Assembly: GCA_018375675.1 (NCBI GenBank)
Contig: JAHACW010000026.1
Location: 1 to 29,272, forward strand
From: Actinomyces sp.
GTDB taxonomy: Bacteria; Actinomycetota; Actinomycetes; Actinomycetales; Actinomycetaceae
Reading direction: 5' to 3'
DNA: 29,272 bases
Within the stretch, counting starts at the first letter, position 1; every line of letters begins with the position of its first letter. This document shows positions 14,003 through 22,589 of the stretch, in pieces. The notes under the pieces are model-generated. The model made no database searches. It was not told where the DNA came from and was given only the letters and a program-made list of their open reading frames with translations. The position numbers were made by a program, and so were the translations under genes.

Positions 14003-14771
14003 ATGCCGAGCCCAGGGCGCCGTTCCGCAGCATCGCCCCGTAGGCGACCGAGTCGCGGCTCATGCGCTCGCAGTGCCCCGAGCCCGGCCAGACTCGCAGC
14101 TCGGCCTCCGGATAGAGTCGCGGGATCACGCGGCGCGCGAGCCGCAGGTCCGAGTCTTTGTCCCCGTAAGCGAAGGTGCAGCGCCGCTGGGTGGTGGGGG
14201 AGAGGGGCGGCAGGCTGACATGCGAGCAGTCGTGCACGATCGCGCGGATGCTGTCCTCGCTTATCGCAGCGAAACTCGAGGTCATCGCGCGAGCGGCCTC
14301 CTCGCCATAGAGGCGCGTGAGCTTGCGTGCCCCCGCCTCGGGGTCGCGCACGGCCTTCCGGTGCTTCGCGACCATCACGCGGCTGAGAATGGAGCCGCCG
14401 ACTCGGGCCACGGGACCGCCCGAGTAGAAGCTCACGCCCTCGATGAACAGCCGATCAAACGAGAGGTCTGGGAAACGGAGCAGCTCGAACAGGATGACAC
14501 CGCCGAGCGACGCCGCGAACCCCAGTGATAGGCGACGTATCCCGCGGGACACCAGCCACTCGTGGATCGCCCCCGCTTCCGCCGCTGCTGACACGTAGGG
14601 GGCCGAGGCCTCGTCCCCGTGGGCCGACAGGTCCGGCACGAGGAAGCGCAGTCCGGGACCCATGTGATCGCAGAGCGAGGACTTCATGCTCGAGGCCGAG
14701 GACAGCATCGGGTGAATGATGAGGATGGTGGGCGTCTCTTCCTCGCCAGGCTCGTAGACGTGCATCTTCAT
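13986..14771 (-). CDS. Alpha/beta hydrolase family protein
   Basis: 261-aa cytoplasmic protein with no signal peptide. The fold is recognised from the strand ILIIHPMLSSASSM (oxyanion region), the PDLSAHGDE loop, a nucleophile elbow GFAASLGG (residues 84-91, candidate Ser88), an acidic residue in YGDKDSD (Asp206 or Asp208) and His233 in GSGHCERM. The elbow reads A-x-S-x-G rather than G-x-S-x-G, which is still seen in this superfamily. It starts at an ATG with GGAG about 8 nt upstream; an ATG two codons later is possible. It is convergent with the methyltransferase, with the two tails overlapping by 17 nt, and divergent from the YbjQ gene. The substrate is unknown; esterase or lipase-like activity is inferred. 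Confidence 0.8.
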   Translation of the reverse strand: MKMHVYEPGEEETPTILIIHPMLSSASSMKSSLCDHMGPGLRFLVPDLSAHGDEASAPYVSAAAEAGAIHEWLVSRGIRRLSLGFAASLGGVILFELLRFPDLSFDRLFIEGVSFYSGGPVARVGGSILSRVMVAKHRKAVRDPEAGARKLTRLYGEEAARAMTSSFAAISEDSIRAIVHDCSHVSLPPLSPTTQRRCTFAYGDKDSDLRLARRVIPRLYPEAELRVWPGSGHCERMSRDSVAYGAMLRNGALGSASTDRS

Positions 14772-14984
14772 AGCGTTGCTCCGTGCAAGTCGCCGGGCGC
14801 GGCGCTGCGCCCGAGTGAGAGTGATGAATGGAATGGTAGCGCTGTGGCGGCTCTAAGGGGTTCCCTTTCACGCAGCAAATGGGCGAGGGGACCAACTGAG
14901 CCAATCAGCTGATGAGCGCCTACTAGCCACCGCGCGGGATCGCGGGTAGTGTTGCCACGTTAACCCCCTATGAAGGAGTGAATG

Positions 14985-15302
14985 ATGCTCGTTGTGACGA
15001 CCCCTATCGTTGAGGGTGCCCCCGTCAAGCAGTACATCGGCATGGTCTCCGGCGAGGCGATCTCCGGCGTCAACATGTTCAAGGATTTCGGTGCGAACCT
15101 GTCCAACATGTTCGGTGGCCGCGCCTCCCAGTACGAGGAAGAGATCGGTGGCGCCTCCGCAACTGCCGTCAACGAAATGTGCGCCCGCGCCCAGGCCATG
15201 GGCGCCAACGCGGTCATCGGCGTGAAGGTTGACTACTTCACCGCCGGCACCAACAACGGCATGCTCGCCGCCATCGCGACGGGCACCGCGGTCATTCTCT
15301 GA
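14985..15302 (+). CDS. YbjQ/UPF0145 family protein
   Basis: 105-aa protein of the YbjQ (heavy-metal-binding domain, UPF0145) family, which forms small beta-rich oligomers. Family features are LVVTTPIVEGAPVKQYIGMVSGEAI, the run DFGANLSNMFGGRASQYEEE, MCARAQAMGANAVIGVKVDY and a hydrophobic C-terminal strand GTAVIL. There is no signal peptide. AAGGAG at 14973-14978 gives better spacing to the ATG at 14985 than to the one at 14982. The physiological role of the family is poorly known; metal binding has been proposed but not shown for this member. A hairpin terminator follows. Confidence 0.92.
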   Translation: MLVVTTPIVEGAPVKQYIGMVSGEAISGVNMFKDFGANLSNMFGGRASQYEEEIGGASATAVNEMCARAQAMGANAVIGVKVDYFTAGTNNGMLAAIATGTAVIL

Positions 15303-15336
15303 CCCGCGCCCGCGCGCCACTGAGACTGCGACTGAC

Positions 15337-15389
15337 AACCCGCCAGGAGGCGATACGGACCCCGTGTCCGCGCCCTCCTCGGCGGGTTT
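15337..15389 (+). terminator. Terminator after the YbjQ-family gene
   Basis: AACCCGCC (15337-15344) pairs with GGCGGGTT (15381-15388), extended by AGGAGG (15345-15350) with CCTCCT (15374-15379) across one bulged C, followed by a short T-run. It starts about 35 nt after the stop. The loop is long (23 nt) and holds a small GGAC/GTCC stem. Confidence 0.75.
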
Positions 15390-15496
15390 GTCGTTTGCGC
15401 TGCGACCAGCGTCATTTAAGAGTAGCTATCACAAGTAAGGTGATACTAAGAGAAATAGTTTACGGCGGAAAAATGTCCACGTAAAGCCCTTGACGG

Positions 15497-15553
15497 ATGC
15501 TGAGAAGAAAACCGGGTGGGGCTTTTCAGTAAGGGTAGGTAACCCTACCCTAG
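15497..15553 (+). promoter_or_regulatory. Probable control region of the LRR subtilase gene
   Basis: The stretch between the YbjQ terminator and the subtilase ATG (15390-15616) is relatively AT-rich. It holds the motif ATGCTGAGAAG (15497-15507), 110-120 nt before the ATG, repeated at the same place before the next gene. TTTTCA (15523-15528) and TACCCT (15546-15551), 17 nt apart, could be a promoter. The 8-bp inverted repeat AGGGTAGG/CCTACCCT (15532-15539 with 15544-15551) overlaps the -10; a 19-bp reading of it (15535-15553) matches 15 of 19 positions of the DtxR/IdeR consensus. All of this is tentative. Confidence 0.4.
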
Positions 15554-15616
15554 ACGCTGGGTTATGCCGTATCCGCGGTCATGCCCTGACCCAGTTGTCA
15601 ACCAAGTGAGCCATAG

Positions 15617-18600
15617 ATGTCCCATCGCACAACCTCGGCATTGGTGCTGCTAACCGCGGGCACCCTTGCCATGACCGCCGTGACCACACCGGCGGCTTTC
15701 GCAGCTAACCCGCATGAGGAAAGCCAGTCGGGCACCCCCGCCCCCGCCTCGTCCGTCGACGCCCAGTCCGGCACCCCGCAGTCGGGGGCAGGCGACGAGG
15801 CCGGGGCCCCGAACCCGACCACCACCCCCGAGAGCTTCCCCGCAGACGACACCCCGACGACAATCATCGTCCAGCTTGAAGACGGCTCGGTCGGCATCCC
15901 GTGGTACCAGCGAATCTTCGGCCTGTCGTCCTCGACCAAGCATGAGACGGTCAAGGACCGCATCGAAACCTCGGTCGAGGCAGTGGTCCCCGGTGCGGAC
16001 ATCACCGACGTGCGCGACTACACGCACGCCCTCGACGGCTTCGCGATCCAGGCCCCGGCCTCGTCCCTGGACGCCATCAAGGCGACCGAGGGCGTCAAAG
16101 CTGCGTTCATCGAGCGCCACCACAAGCCGATGGTCGTCGAAGGCGACACGGGCGCACTAGGCGTCGAGGCCGTGGATCCGGCCCTGCAAAACGCCTCCTC
16201 CCTGGAGATGACGCGCGCCAACCAGACCGCCCAGAAGGGTGATCGTCAGGTCGTCGAGGTCATCGACACGGGCATCGAGGCCACCCACCAGGCTTTCTCC
16301 GGCTCCATGGATGGCGTCGACGTGCGCCTGAGCCAGTCCGACGTCGAGGCCCTCGTCGGCAAGCTGCCGCACGGAAAGACCGGCGCCTACCTCAACAACA
16401 AGATCCCCTTCGTCTTCGACTACGCGGATAACGACGCGGACGTGCTGCCCAAGTCCAGCAAGGATCTGTCGCACGGCACCCACGTCGCCGCGATTGCCGC
16501 CGCCAACGCGTCCGACCTGCAGGGCACCGCGCCCCACGCGCAGATCATCGTCGCCAAGGTCGCCTCCGACAAGGATGGATCGATCCCCGACAACACTGTC
16601 CTGGCGGCCCTTGACGACGCGGTCGTCATTAAGCCCGACTCGATCAACCTCTCCCTCGGCGAGGACGCGGGTATGGGCACCGAGGCCGGAACCATGTACG
16701 CGGAGGTCTACAAGAACCTCGCCGCCGCCGGCGTGACGGTCAATGCCGCCGCAGGTAACTCCTACTCGAGCGCGTACTCCAACTACAGCGGCAAGAACAA
16801 GCCCTACGCCTCCGATCCCGACGCCGGCACGCTCTCAGAGCCTGCGTCCTACAGCTCGACCCTGGCCGTCGCCTCGGTCAACAACCAGGACGCACTGCCC
16901 TACCTGACGGTGGGGGAGCGTCAGGTCGTCTACCGCAAGTCGCGCGGCCTCAAGGACGCCGTCGTGCCGAGCCTCCTCGACATCCCCGAGGACACCTACA
17001 CCCTCGTCTACGCGGGCATCGGTGACGCGGCAGCCCTCGAGAAGCTCGTCGCCGAGCACCCCGGCGACCTGTCGAAGGTCATCGTCCTCGAAGACCGCGG
17101 CGGCTCCGACAGTGCGACGGGCGCGGACATGACCCACGAGGCCAAGGTCAAGGGCTTGACCCAGCTGACCTCCAAGCCCGCCGCCCTCATCATCGGTGAC
17201 TCCGAGACGGTCGAAAACCCGTACGTGGCCACGATCGAGGCCACTCACACGATGCCGACCGTGACCATCACGAAGAAGGAGAAGGACGCGCTCATCGAGG
17301 CCATTGCGGCCAGCGAATCCGGCTCCATCACCATCTCCAACCCGCACGCGGGCCTCAAGCTCGCGTCGCCCAACCCGTCAATCTCGGACTTCACGTCGTG
17401 GGGTGTCACGCCCGACCTCAAGCTCAAGCCCGAGATTGCGGCCCCCGGCGGCAACATCGTCGCCGCCGTCCTGGGCAACACCTACCGGTCCATGTCCGGC
17501 ACGTCCATGGCGACCCCGCAGGTCGCGGGCATTGCGACGCTCGTGCGCCAGCGCGTGAACGACGACCCGGCATTCGCCGGCCTGTCGGAGGCGGACAAGG
17601 CCGCGATCGTCACCACCCTCATGATGGGCACCGCCCACCCGCTGCTCGACATCGACCAGAACGACGGCACCTACTACTCGCCGCGCCGTGTGGGTGCGGG
17701 CCAGGTGGACGCGCTCGCCGCCACGACCACGACCGTGTACCCGAGCGTCGCGGGCGCCGAGAACCCGTGGCGCCCCAAGGCCGACCTGGGTGAGGGCACG
17801 AACGGGTGGACCTTCCAGGTGACCCTGACGAACGTCTCTGACACGGCACACACCTACACCCTGGGTGGCCAGGCACTCTCCGAGATCGTCGAGGGTGGAC
17901 TGTTCACCGAGCATTCCAAGAACTGGGCGGGGCAGGGCATCGACCTGACCTACTCCGCTGACTCGGTGACCGTGCCCGCCAAGGGCACTGCCACCGTGAA
18001 CGTCACCGTGACCCCGCGCTCGGCCTTTGCCTCGTACGCAGCGGAGAATGCGCCCAAGGGCACGTTCATCGACGGCGCCGTCACCTTCACCAGCGCCGAC
18101 GGTCAGCCCGACCTCACCGTCCCCTACATGGGCTTCTACGGCTCCTGGGGCGCGCCTGCCATCTTCGACGGCAAGTGGTACGACGGCACGACGAGCACCG
18201 CGCACGCCTGCTCCTCGACCCTCATGAACCCCTCGACCGAGGTGCCCCTCGGCGCCCTGAACCCCCTCGTCGGACAGGAAATCGACGACGTGCGCGCGGT
18301 CGACCCCGCGTACTTCATCATGTCCCGCTCCGCGCTGCCCGAGGCCCCCTCGCGCATCCTGCCGCGCACCTGCCTGCTGCGTAACTCCCCGAAGGTGACC
18401 TACACCTACACGAACGAGGCCGGCGAGGTGGTGCGTGAGTACACCTTCGAGCGCGCCCGCAAGTCCCTGTTCAACTACCACGCCAGCAAGGTCGAGCCCA
18501 TCGAAAGCCAGGAAGGCAACAACCCGGTCTTCGACGGCTTCGACAAGGATGGCAAGGAGCTGCCCGCAGGCCGCTACAAGCTGACGATTGATGCGGCCTC

Positions 18601-21600
18601 GGTCGCGCCCTCGAGTGTGAACTCGCAGCTGACCTGGGACTTCACCCTGGATACCCAGGCTCCCGTCATCTCCAACCTGGCCGTGACCGGCGAGGGCGAC
18701 GAACGCGTCGTGTCCTTCGACGTCACCGACAACTCGCCGCTGGCCGGCATCGCTTTCTCTGAGTCTGCGACCTCGCGTCGCTACTACGACGAGAAGGAGG
18801 CCGTGGGCGCGAACCGCCAGGCCGACGGCACTTACGCCAAGCACTACGAGATCAAGTGGGCCGACCTCATCGACCGCGCGGACTCCTCGGATCCGGCGAC
18901 CGCCTACCTGTTCGCGTGGGACTGGGGTAAGAACCAGGCCCGCCAGGTGATCCGCTTCCGCACGATCCCGATGACCTCCCTGTCGCTGACCCCGCAGACC
19001 TCCGAGGTCGTCGCGGGTGAGACGGTCGCACTGAGCGCTTCGTACGAGCCGACGAACGCGAACGTCACCGACCTCGTGTGGACGTCCTCGAACGAGGCCG
19101 TGGCCACCGTGAACGACAACGGCGAGGTCCGTACCTTGGCCGCCGGCGAGGCGACGATCACCGCGACCGACGCGTCCCAGCCGACCCTGTCGGCCAGCGC
19201 CCAGGTCCGCGTGCGCACCATCTCCGAGGACGCGGGCATCGAGCTCGCCGACACCCAGGTGACGCTCAAGGTGGGCGAGACCGCCCCCGTGAAGGCCTAC
19301 CTGGCGCCTTCGCTGAAGGACCGCGCGGTGACGTGGAGCGTGGAGCCGGCCGACCTGGCCACGGTCGCCGCCGACACGGACACGCGCAAGGGGACCCTGA
19401 CCGCAGGCGATCACGCGGGTTCGGGCACGCTGACCGCGACCGTTACGACCGAGGGAGGTGCGGCCAAGACCGCGTCCATCCCCGTTACGGTGCGCGCCGC
19501 CGATGCAGATGACTTCGAGATCAGCGAGGACGGCGTCCTCGTGAAGTACAAGGGGTCGGCCACCGAGGTCACCCTGCCCGACACCGTGACCTCCATCGGA
19601 GAGCGTGCCTTCGCGAGCTCCACCGTGGAATCCGTGACGATCCCTGCTTCGGTGCGCTCGATCGGCCTGGAGGCCTTCATCTACAGCTCGCTGAAGAAGA
19701 TCACCTTTGTTGACGACGAGGCCCACCCGGCCCAGCTGACCAAGATCGCCGACCGCGCATTCGCTAACACGAGCCTGGAGTCCATTGAGCTTCCGCGCTC
19801 CGTGGTGACGATTGGCGCGGAGGTCTTCGATTACAACTCGGCGCTCACGACGATCAAGCTGGGGCCCAACGTCGCCGCCGACTCGGTGACCTCGGGCTAC
19901 GCCGAGACCACCGCGCTGACCAGCGTCGAGGTCGATCCTGCGAACCCGAACTTCGAGAGTGTTGACGGTGTCCTGTACTCCAAGGACCACTCGCGCCTGA
20001 TCCTGTACCCGGCCGCCAAGAACACGGGAGGCACGTACACGGTCCTGGACGGCGTCGCGACGATCGCGCCAAAGGCCTTCCAGAAGGCGGGTATCACCTC
20101 CGTGACCCTGCCCGATAGCCTGCGCACGATCGGGGACGAGGCCTTCCGCCTCTCCGCGCTCACCGCTGTGACCCTGCCCGAGAAGTTCGAGACGGTCGGC
20201 ACCTGCGCCTTCTGCTCCGCCGACAAGCTCGCGCGCATTGACCTGGGTGGCACGATCTCCCTGGGCGGCAGTGCCTTCGAGTCCACGAGCGCCAAGGAAG
20301 GGGTCAACTTCCGGCCCGAGCTCGGCCGTCTCACGACGATCGGCGACTTTGCGTTCAGCCGTACGGCGCAGTCGTCTGTGACCCTGCCGGACTCGGTGAC
20401 CACGGTCGGTGAGCAAGCCTTCTCGGAGAGCACAGCCCTGACCTCGTTCCACATCGGAGCGGGCGTCACCTCCTTCGCCGAGACCGCCCTGTACAACGAC
20501 CGCAAGATCGCGACGCTGACCGTGTCCGCCGACAACCCCGTGTATTCGGCCGAGCGCAACGTCCTGTACCGCAAGGCGGACGATGGCCTGCACCTGATGC
20601 TGTCCCCGGCCGCCAACACGCTCAGCGACTACGCGGTGCGCGCGGGCACGGTCGAGATCGGTGCGAGCGCGTTCGCCAACAACAAGACGCTCACCCGCGT
20701 CGTCCTGCCCGATGGCCTGAAGGTCATCGGTGACGATGCCTTTGCGGGCACAACGGCGCTGACCGAGCTTGTCATCCCGGAGTCGGTCGAGCGCTCGAGC
20801 GGCGTCGTCGGCAACTCCCTGGAGCTCGTCGAGTACGGCTCCAAGGTGACCTCGATCCGCATGGAAGGCAGCTGGGTTCCCATGCCTCGTCGCATTGTTG
20901 TGCGCGGCGGCGTGGACGGCTCCTTCGTGTACGACGGTCGCCCGACGAACGGACGCCGCCAGAGCGCCTACTTCGGTGAGGGCATGACCCGCGTGTCCTT
21001 CGGCGTGGACGTCCCGCGCGTCCTCGTCCTGCCCTCCACACTCACCCGCCTTGACCTCGAGCCGGAGCTGAGCGACGAGAAGAAGGACGACACCCACGTG
21101 TACGTCGCCGCGGCCGAGGGTGAGCCGGCGTGGAACGTCGCCAAGGACGCCCTCGAGGCGGCGGGCATCGACGCCTCACACCTGCACACGTTCACGGCTG
21201 CGTCGATGACCCTGTCCGGGGCTGGCATTGCCGAGGCCGGGGGAGCGTACACGTACACGGGCGAGGTCGGCGCGTCGGTCGACGTGACGGCTGAGGTTGC
21301 CGGTGGCATTGCCGGCACGCAGCAGGTGCGCGCCGTGCAGATCAGCGCGGACGGCACCGAGACGCTCGTGCGCGACTGGACGACGGTCGCGGATGGCGGG
21401 GACCGCGCGGCGGTCTCCTCCGTGACCTTCCCGTGGACCCCGTCGGGCGCGGACGTGAGCCTGCGGGTTCAAGTGCGCGACGCCTCGTACCTGACGAGCG
21501 CCCTCGTGATTAAGCTGCCGGGCACGCCGGACCCGACGCCGGACCCGACGCCGGACCCGACGCCGGCGCCTGAGCCGACGCCCGCGCCGGAGCCTTCTCC

Positions 21601-22177
21601 GGACCCGACGCCGGCGCCCGAGCCCACCCCGGACCCCACTCCGGCACCTGAGCCCGATCCGGCTCCCACCCCGCAGGGTGGCCAGTGGGTGAGCGATTCG
21701 GTCGGCTGGTGGTATCGCTATGCGGATGGGACCTATCCGGCTGGCCAGACGGTGCAGATCGGCAACGCGATCTACCGCTTTGGTGCGGATGGCTATATGC
21801 GTACCGGCTGGGTGAGCGAGGCTGGCTCGTGGTTCTACCACGACGCTTTGGGCGCTCAGGCCAGCGGTTGGGTGAAGGATGGTTCGTCCTGGTACTACCT
21901 GAACCCGGCGACCGGACAGATGGTGACGGGATGGATCCTTGATGGTCCGACCTGGTACTACCTGACGCCGGGAAGTGGCGCGATGGCTACCGGCTGGGTC
22001 AAGGACGGTTCCTCTTGGTACTTCATGGCCCCCAGCGGTGCGCTGACCACCGGCTGGCTGAAGGATGGTGGCTTCTGGTACTACCTGAGCACCGACTCGG
22101 GAGCGATGTACACCGGCGGTCACTGGATCGGCTGGAAGTGGTACTACTTCAACGAGTCGGGACGGCTCGTCGGCTGA
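15617..22177 (+). CDS. Secreted multidomain S8 subtilase with BspA-type LRR and CW repeats
   Basis: 2186-aa exported serine protease, lactocepin/C5a-peptidase-like. In order: signal peptide (AFA-AN, cut after residue 29); low-complexity Pro/Ser linker; I9-type propeptide (about 83-175, IIVQLEDGSV to HALDGFAIQAP); S8 catalytic domain with Asp217 (VIDTG), His286 (HGTHVA), oxyanion Asn381 (AAGN) and Ser630 (GTSMATP); a PA domain inserted at about 421-566; Fn3-like domain (about 715-850); two Big-2 Ig-like modules (about 1118-1295); BspA-type LRR_5 repeats (about 1296-1850, recurring LPDSVTTVGEQAF pattern); an Ig-like module; a PT/PE-rich wall-spanning linker; and C-terminal CW repeats. The triad is complete, so it should be active. 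It is probably non-covalently wall-bound, since no LPXTG is seen. The last two domain types recur alone in the next gene. Confidence 0.93.
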   Translation: MSHRTTSALVLLTAGTLAMTAVTTPAAFAANPHEESQSGTPAPASSVDAQSGTPQSGAGDEAGAPNPTTTPESFPADDTPTTIIVQLEDGSVGIPWYQRIFGLSSSTKHETVKDRIETSVEAVVPGADITDVRDYTHALDGFAIQAPASSLDAIKATEGVKAAFIERHHKPMVVEGDTGALGVEAVDPALQNASSLEMTRANQTAQKGDRQVVEVIDTGIEATHQAFSGSMDGVDVRLSQSDVEALVGKLPHGKTGAYLNNKIPFVFDYADNDADVLPKSSKDLSHGTHVAAIAAANASDLQGTAPHAQIIVAKVASDKDGSIPDNTVLAALDDAVVIKPDSINLSLGEDAGMGTEAGTMYAEVYKNLAAAGVTVNAAAGNSYSSAYSNYSGKNKPYASDPDAGTLSEPASYSSTLAVASVNNQDALPYLTVGERQVVYRKSRGLKDAVVPSLLDIPEDTYTLVYAGIGDAAALEKLVAEHPGDLSKVIVLEDRGGSDSATGADMTHEAKVKGLTQLTSKPAALIIGDSETVENPYVATIEATHTMPTVTITKKEKDALIEAIAASESGSITISNPHAGLKLASPNPSISDFTSWGVTPDLKLKPEIAAPGGNIVAAVLGNTYRSMSGTSMATPQVAGIATLVRQRVNDDPAFAGLSEADKAAIVTTLMMGTAHPLLDIDQNDGTYYSPRRVGAGQVDALAATTTTVYPSVAGAENPWRPKADLGEGTNGWTFQVTLTNVSDTAHTYTLGGQALSEIVEGGLFTEHSKNWAGQGIDLTYSADSVTVPAKGTATVNVTVTPRSAFASYAAENAPKGTFIDGAVTFTSADGQPDLTVPYMGFYGSWGAPAIFDGKWYDGTTSTAHACSSTLMNPSTEVPLGALNPLVGQEIDDVRAVDPAYFIMSRSALPEAPSRILPRTCLLRNSPKVTYTYTNEAGEVVREYTFERARKSLFNYHASKVEPIESQEGNNPVFDGFDKDGKELPAGRYKLTIDAASVAPSSVNSQLTWDFTLDTQAPVISNLAVTGEGDERVVSFDVTDNSPLAGIAFSESATSRRYYDEKEAVGANRQADGTYAKHYEIKWADLIDRADSSDPATAYLFAWDWGKNQARQVIRFRTIPMTSLSLTPQTSEVVAGETVALSASYEPTNANVTDLVWTSSNEAVATVNDNGEVRTLAAGEATITATDASQPTLSASAQVRVRTISEDAGIELADTQVTLKVGETAPVKAYLAPSLKDRAVTWSVEPADLATVAADTDTRKGTLTAGDHAGSGTLTATVTTEGGAAKTASIPVTVRAADADDFEISEDGVLVKYKGSATEVTLPDTVTSIGERAFASSTVESVTIPASVRSIGLEAFIYSSLKKITFVDDEAHPAQLTKIADRAFANTSLESIELPRSVVTIGAEVFDYNSALTTIKLGPNVAADSVTSGYAETTALTSVEVDPANPNFESVDGVLYSKDHSRLILYPAAKNTGGTYTVLDGVATIAPKAFQKAGITSVTLPDSLRTIGDEAFRLSALTAVTLPEKFETVGTCAFCSADKLARIDLGGTISLGGSAFESTSAKEGVNFRPELGRLTTIGDFAFSRTAQSSVTLPDSVTTVGEQAFSESTALTSFHIGAGVTSFAETALYNDRKIATLTVSADNPVYSAERNVLYRKADDGLHLMLSPAANTLSDYAVRAGTVEIGASAFANNKTLTRVVLPDGLKVIGDDAFAGTTALTELVIPESVERSSGVVGNSLELVEYGSKVTSIRMEGSWVPMPRRIVVRGGVDGSFVYDGRPTNGRRQSAYFGEGMTRVSFGVDVPRVLVLPSTLTRLDLEPELSDEKKDDTHVYVAAAEGEPAWNVAKDALEAAGIDASHLHTFTAASMTLSGAGIAEAGGAYTYTGEVGASVDVTAEVAGGIAGTQQVRAVQISADGTETLVRDWTTVADGGDRAAVSSVTFPWTPSGADVSLRVQVRDASYLTSALVIKLPGTPDPTPDPTPDPTPAPEPTPAPEPSPDPTPAPEPTPDPTPAPEPDPAPTPQGGQWVSDSVGWWYRYADGTYPAGQTVQIGNAIYRFGADGYMRTGWVSEAGSWFYHDALGAQASGWVKDGSSWYYLNPATGQMVTGWILDGPTWYYLTPGSGAMATGWVKDGSSWYFMAPSGALTTGWLKDGGFWYYLSTDSGAMYTGGHWIGWKWYYFNESGRLVG
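21524..21673 (+). repeat. Pro-Thr/Pro-Glu linker repeat in the subtilase
   Basis: Tandem Pro-rich dipeptide units (DPTPDPTPDPTPAPEPTPAPE and similar), with matching short repeats in the DNA built on CCGGACCCGACG. Such linkers span the wall and separate surface domains from the anchor. The two sister proteins lack a comparable stretch; the third has only PTPTPK. Copy number may vary between strains. Confidence 0.85.
21677..22174 (+). repeat. CW (choline-binding-like) repeat domain of the subtilase
   Basis: About eight units of roughly 20 residues with the pattern GWVKDGSSWYYLNPATGQM, the CW_binding_1 signature of cell-wall-binding domains. The first unit (GWWYRYADGTYP) and the final unit (GWKWYYFNESGRLVG) are degenerate caps. 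These repeats bind wall polymers in other bacteria; the ligand here is unknown. Confidence 0.9.
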
Positions 22178-22195
22178 CATAGCTGCGAGACTGTT

Positions 22196-22235
22196 TGCCC
22201 GCGCCCCGGAGACTCTCCGGGGCGCGGGCATTTCT
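22196..22235 (+). terminator. Intrinsic terminator of the LRR subtilase gene
   Basis: Perfect 15-bp stem, TGCCCGCGCCCCGGA at 22196-22210 with its complement at 22216-22230, short loop, then TTTCTTC. It begins 18 nt after the stop and is one of the strongest hairpins in the window, so the next gene needs its own promoter. Confidence 0.92.
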
Positions 22236-22589
22236 TCGACCACTAGGTCGAGCCTCGTGTGCTATGGCTTCGCGCGTGCTTGCTTGTAGGGGTGAATATG
22301 GCGCAAATCTTGGCTGTCGGTTGATTTGTCAGATTCGATGGAAAGATGTCATGAAACCCTAGAAAAAATGGGTGATATGCGGCTGTGATGTCGCCGATGA
22401 GTGCTCTCTATCGGTCCGGGTTGATGCATGGTACTACGCGCAAAGATGCCGTCTTACCAAGCGACACATGCTGAGAAGGAGTGTCTCAGGGGGTATCCGA
22501 AAACCCTATTGAGAGATATGTTTGACACAAGGGGTCGTGGTTGCAACACGGAGCCTTCACTTACCAACTGTCAATAGAAGGGGTCACAG
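22236..22589 (+). promoter_or_regulatory. Long leader/control region of the LRR-CW gene
   Basis: 354 nt without a gene, less GC-rich than its surroundings. It holds ATGCTGAGAAG at 22468-22478, the same motif at the same distance from the ATG as in the upstream paralogue. A 6-bp stem CTGAGA/TCTCAG (22471-22476 with 22484-22489) and GGGTA-n7-ACCCTA (22491-22508) follow. TTGACA at 22522-22527 looks like a -35 box but has no convincing -10 17 nt on. AGAAGGGG (22576-22583) is the ribosome binding site. No RNA gene or ORF is convincing here. Confidence 0.45.

Noticed and set aside
17378..21097. A 1239-codon open frame on the minus strand inside the LRR subtilase
   Set aside because: It is antisense to a gene with clear domains and catalytic motifs, has a His/Arg/Gly-rich composition typical of the complementary frame of high-GC genes, and shows no family motif. 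The same holds for the minus-strand frames at 22905-25307 and 26771-29044.
22491..22508. An iron box before the LRR-CW gene
   Set aside because: GGGTA-n7-ACCCTA resembles the repeat in the upstream leader but its spacing does not fit the 19-bp DtxR consensus.
22522..22550. Promoter built on TTGACA at 22522-22527
   Set aside because: The -35 is perfect, but the hexamers 16-18 nt downstream (CAACAC, AACACG, ACACGG) do not resemble a -10 box, so I do not list it as a promoter.
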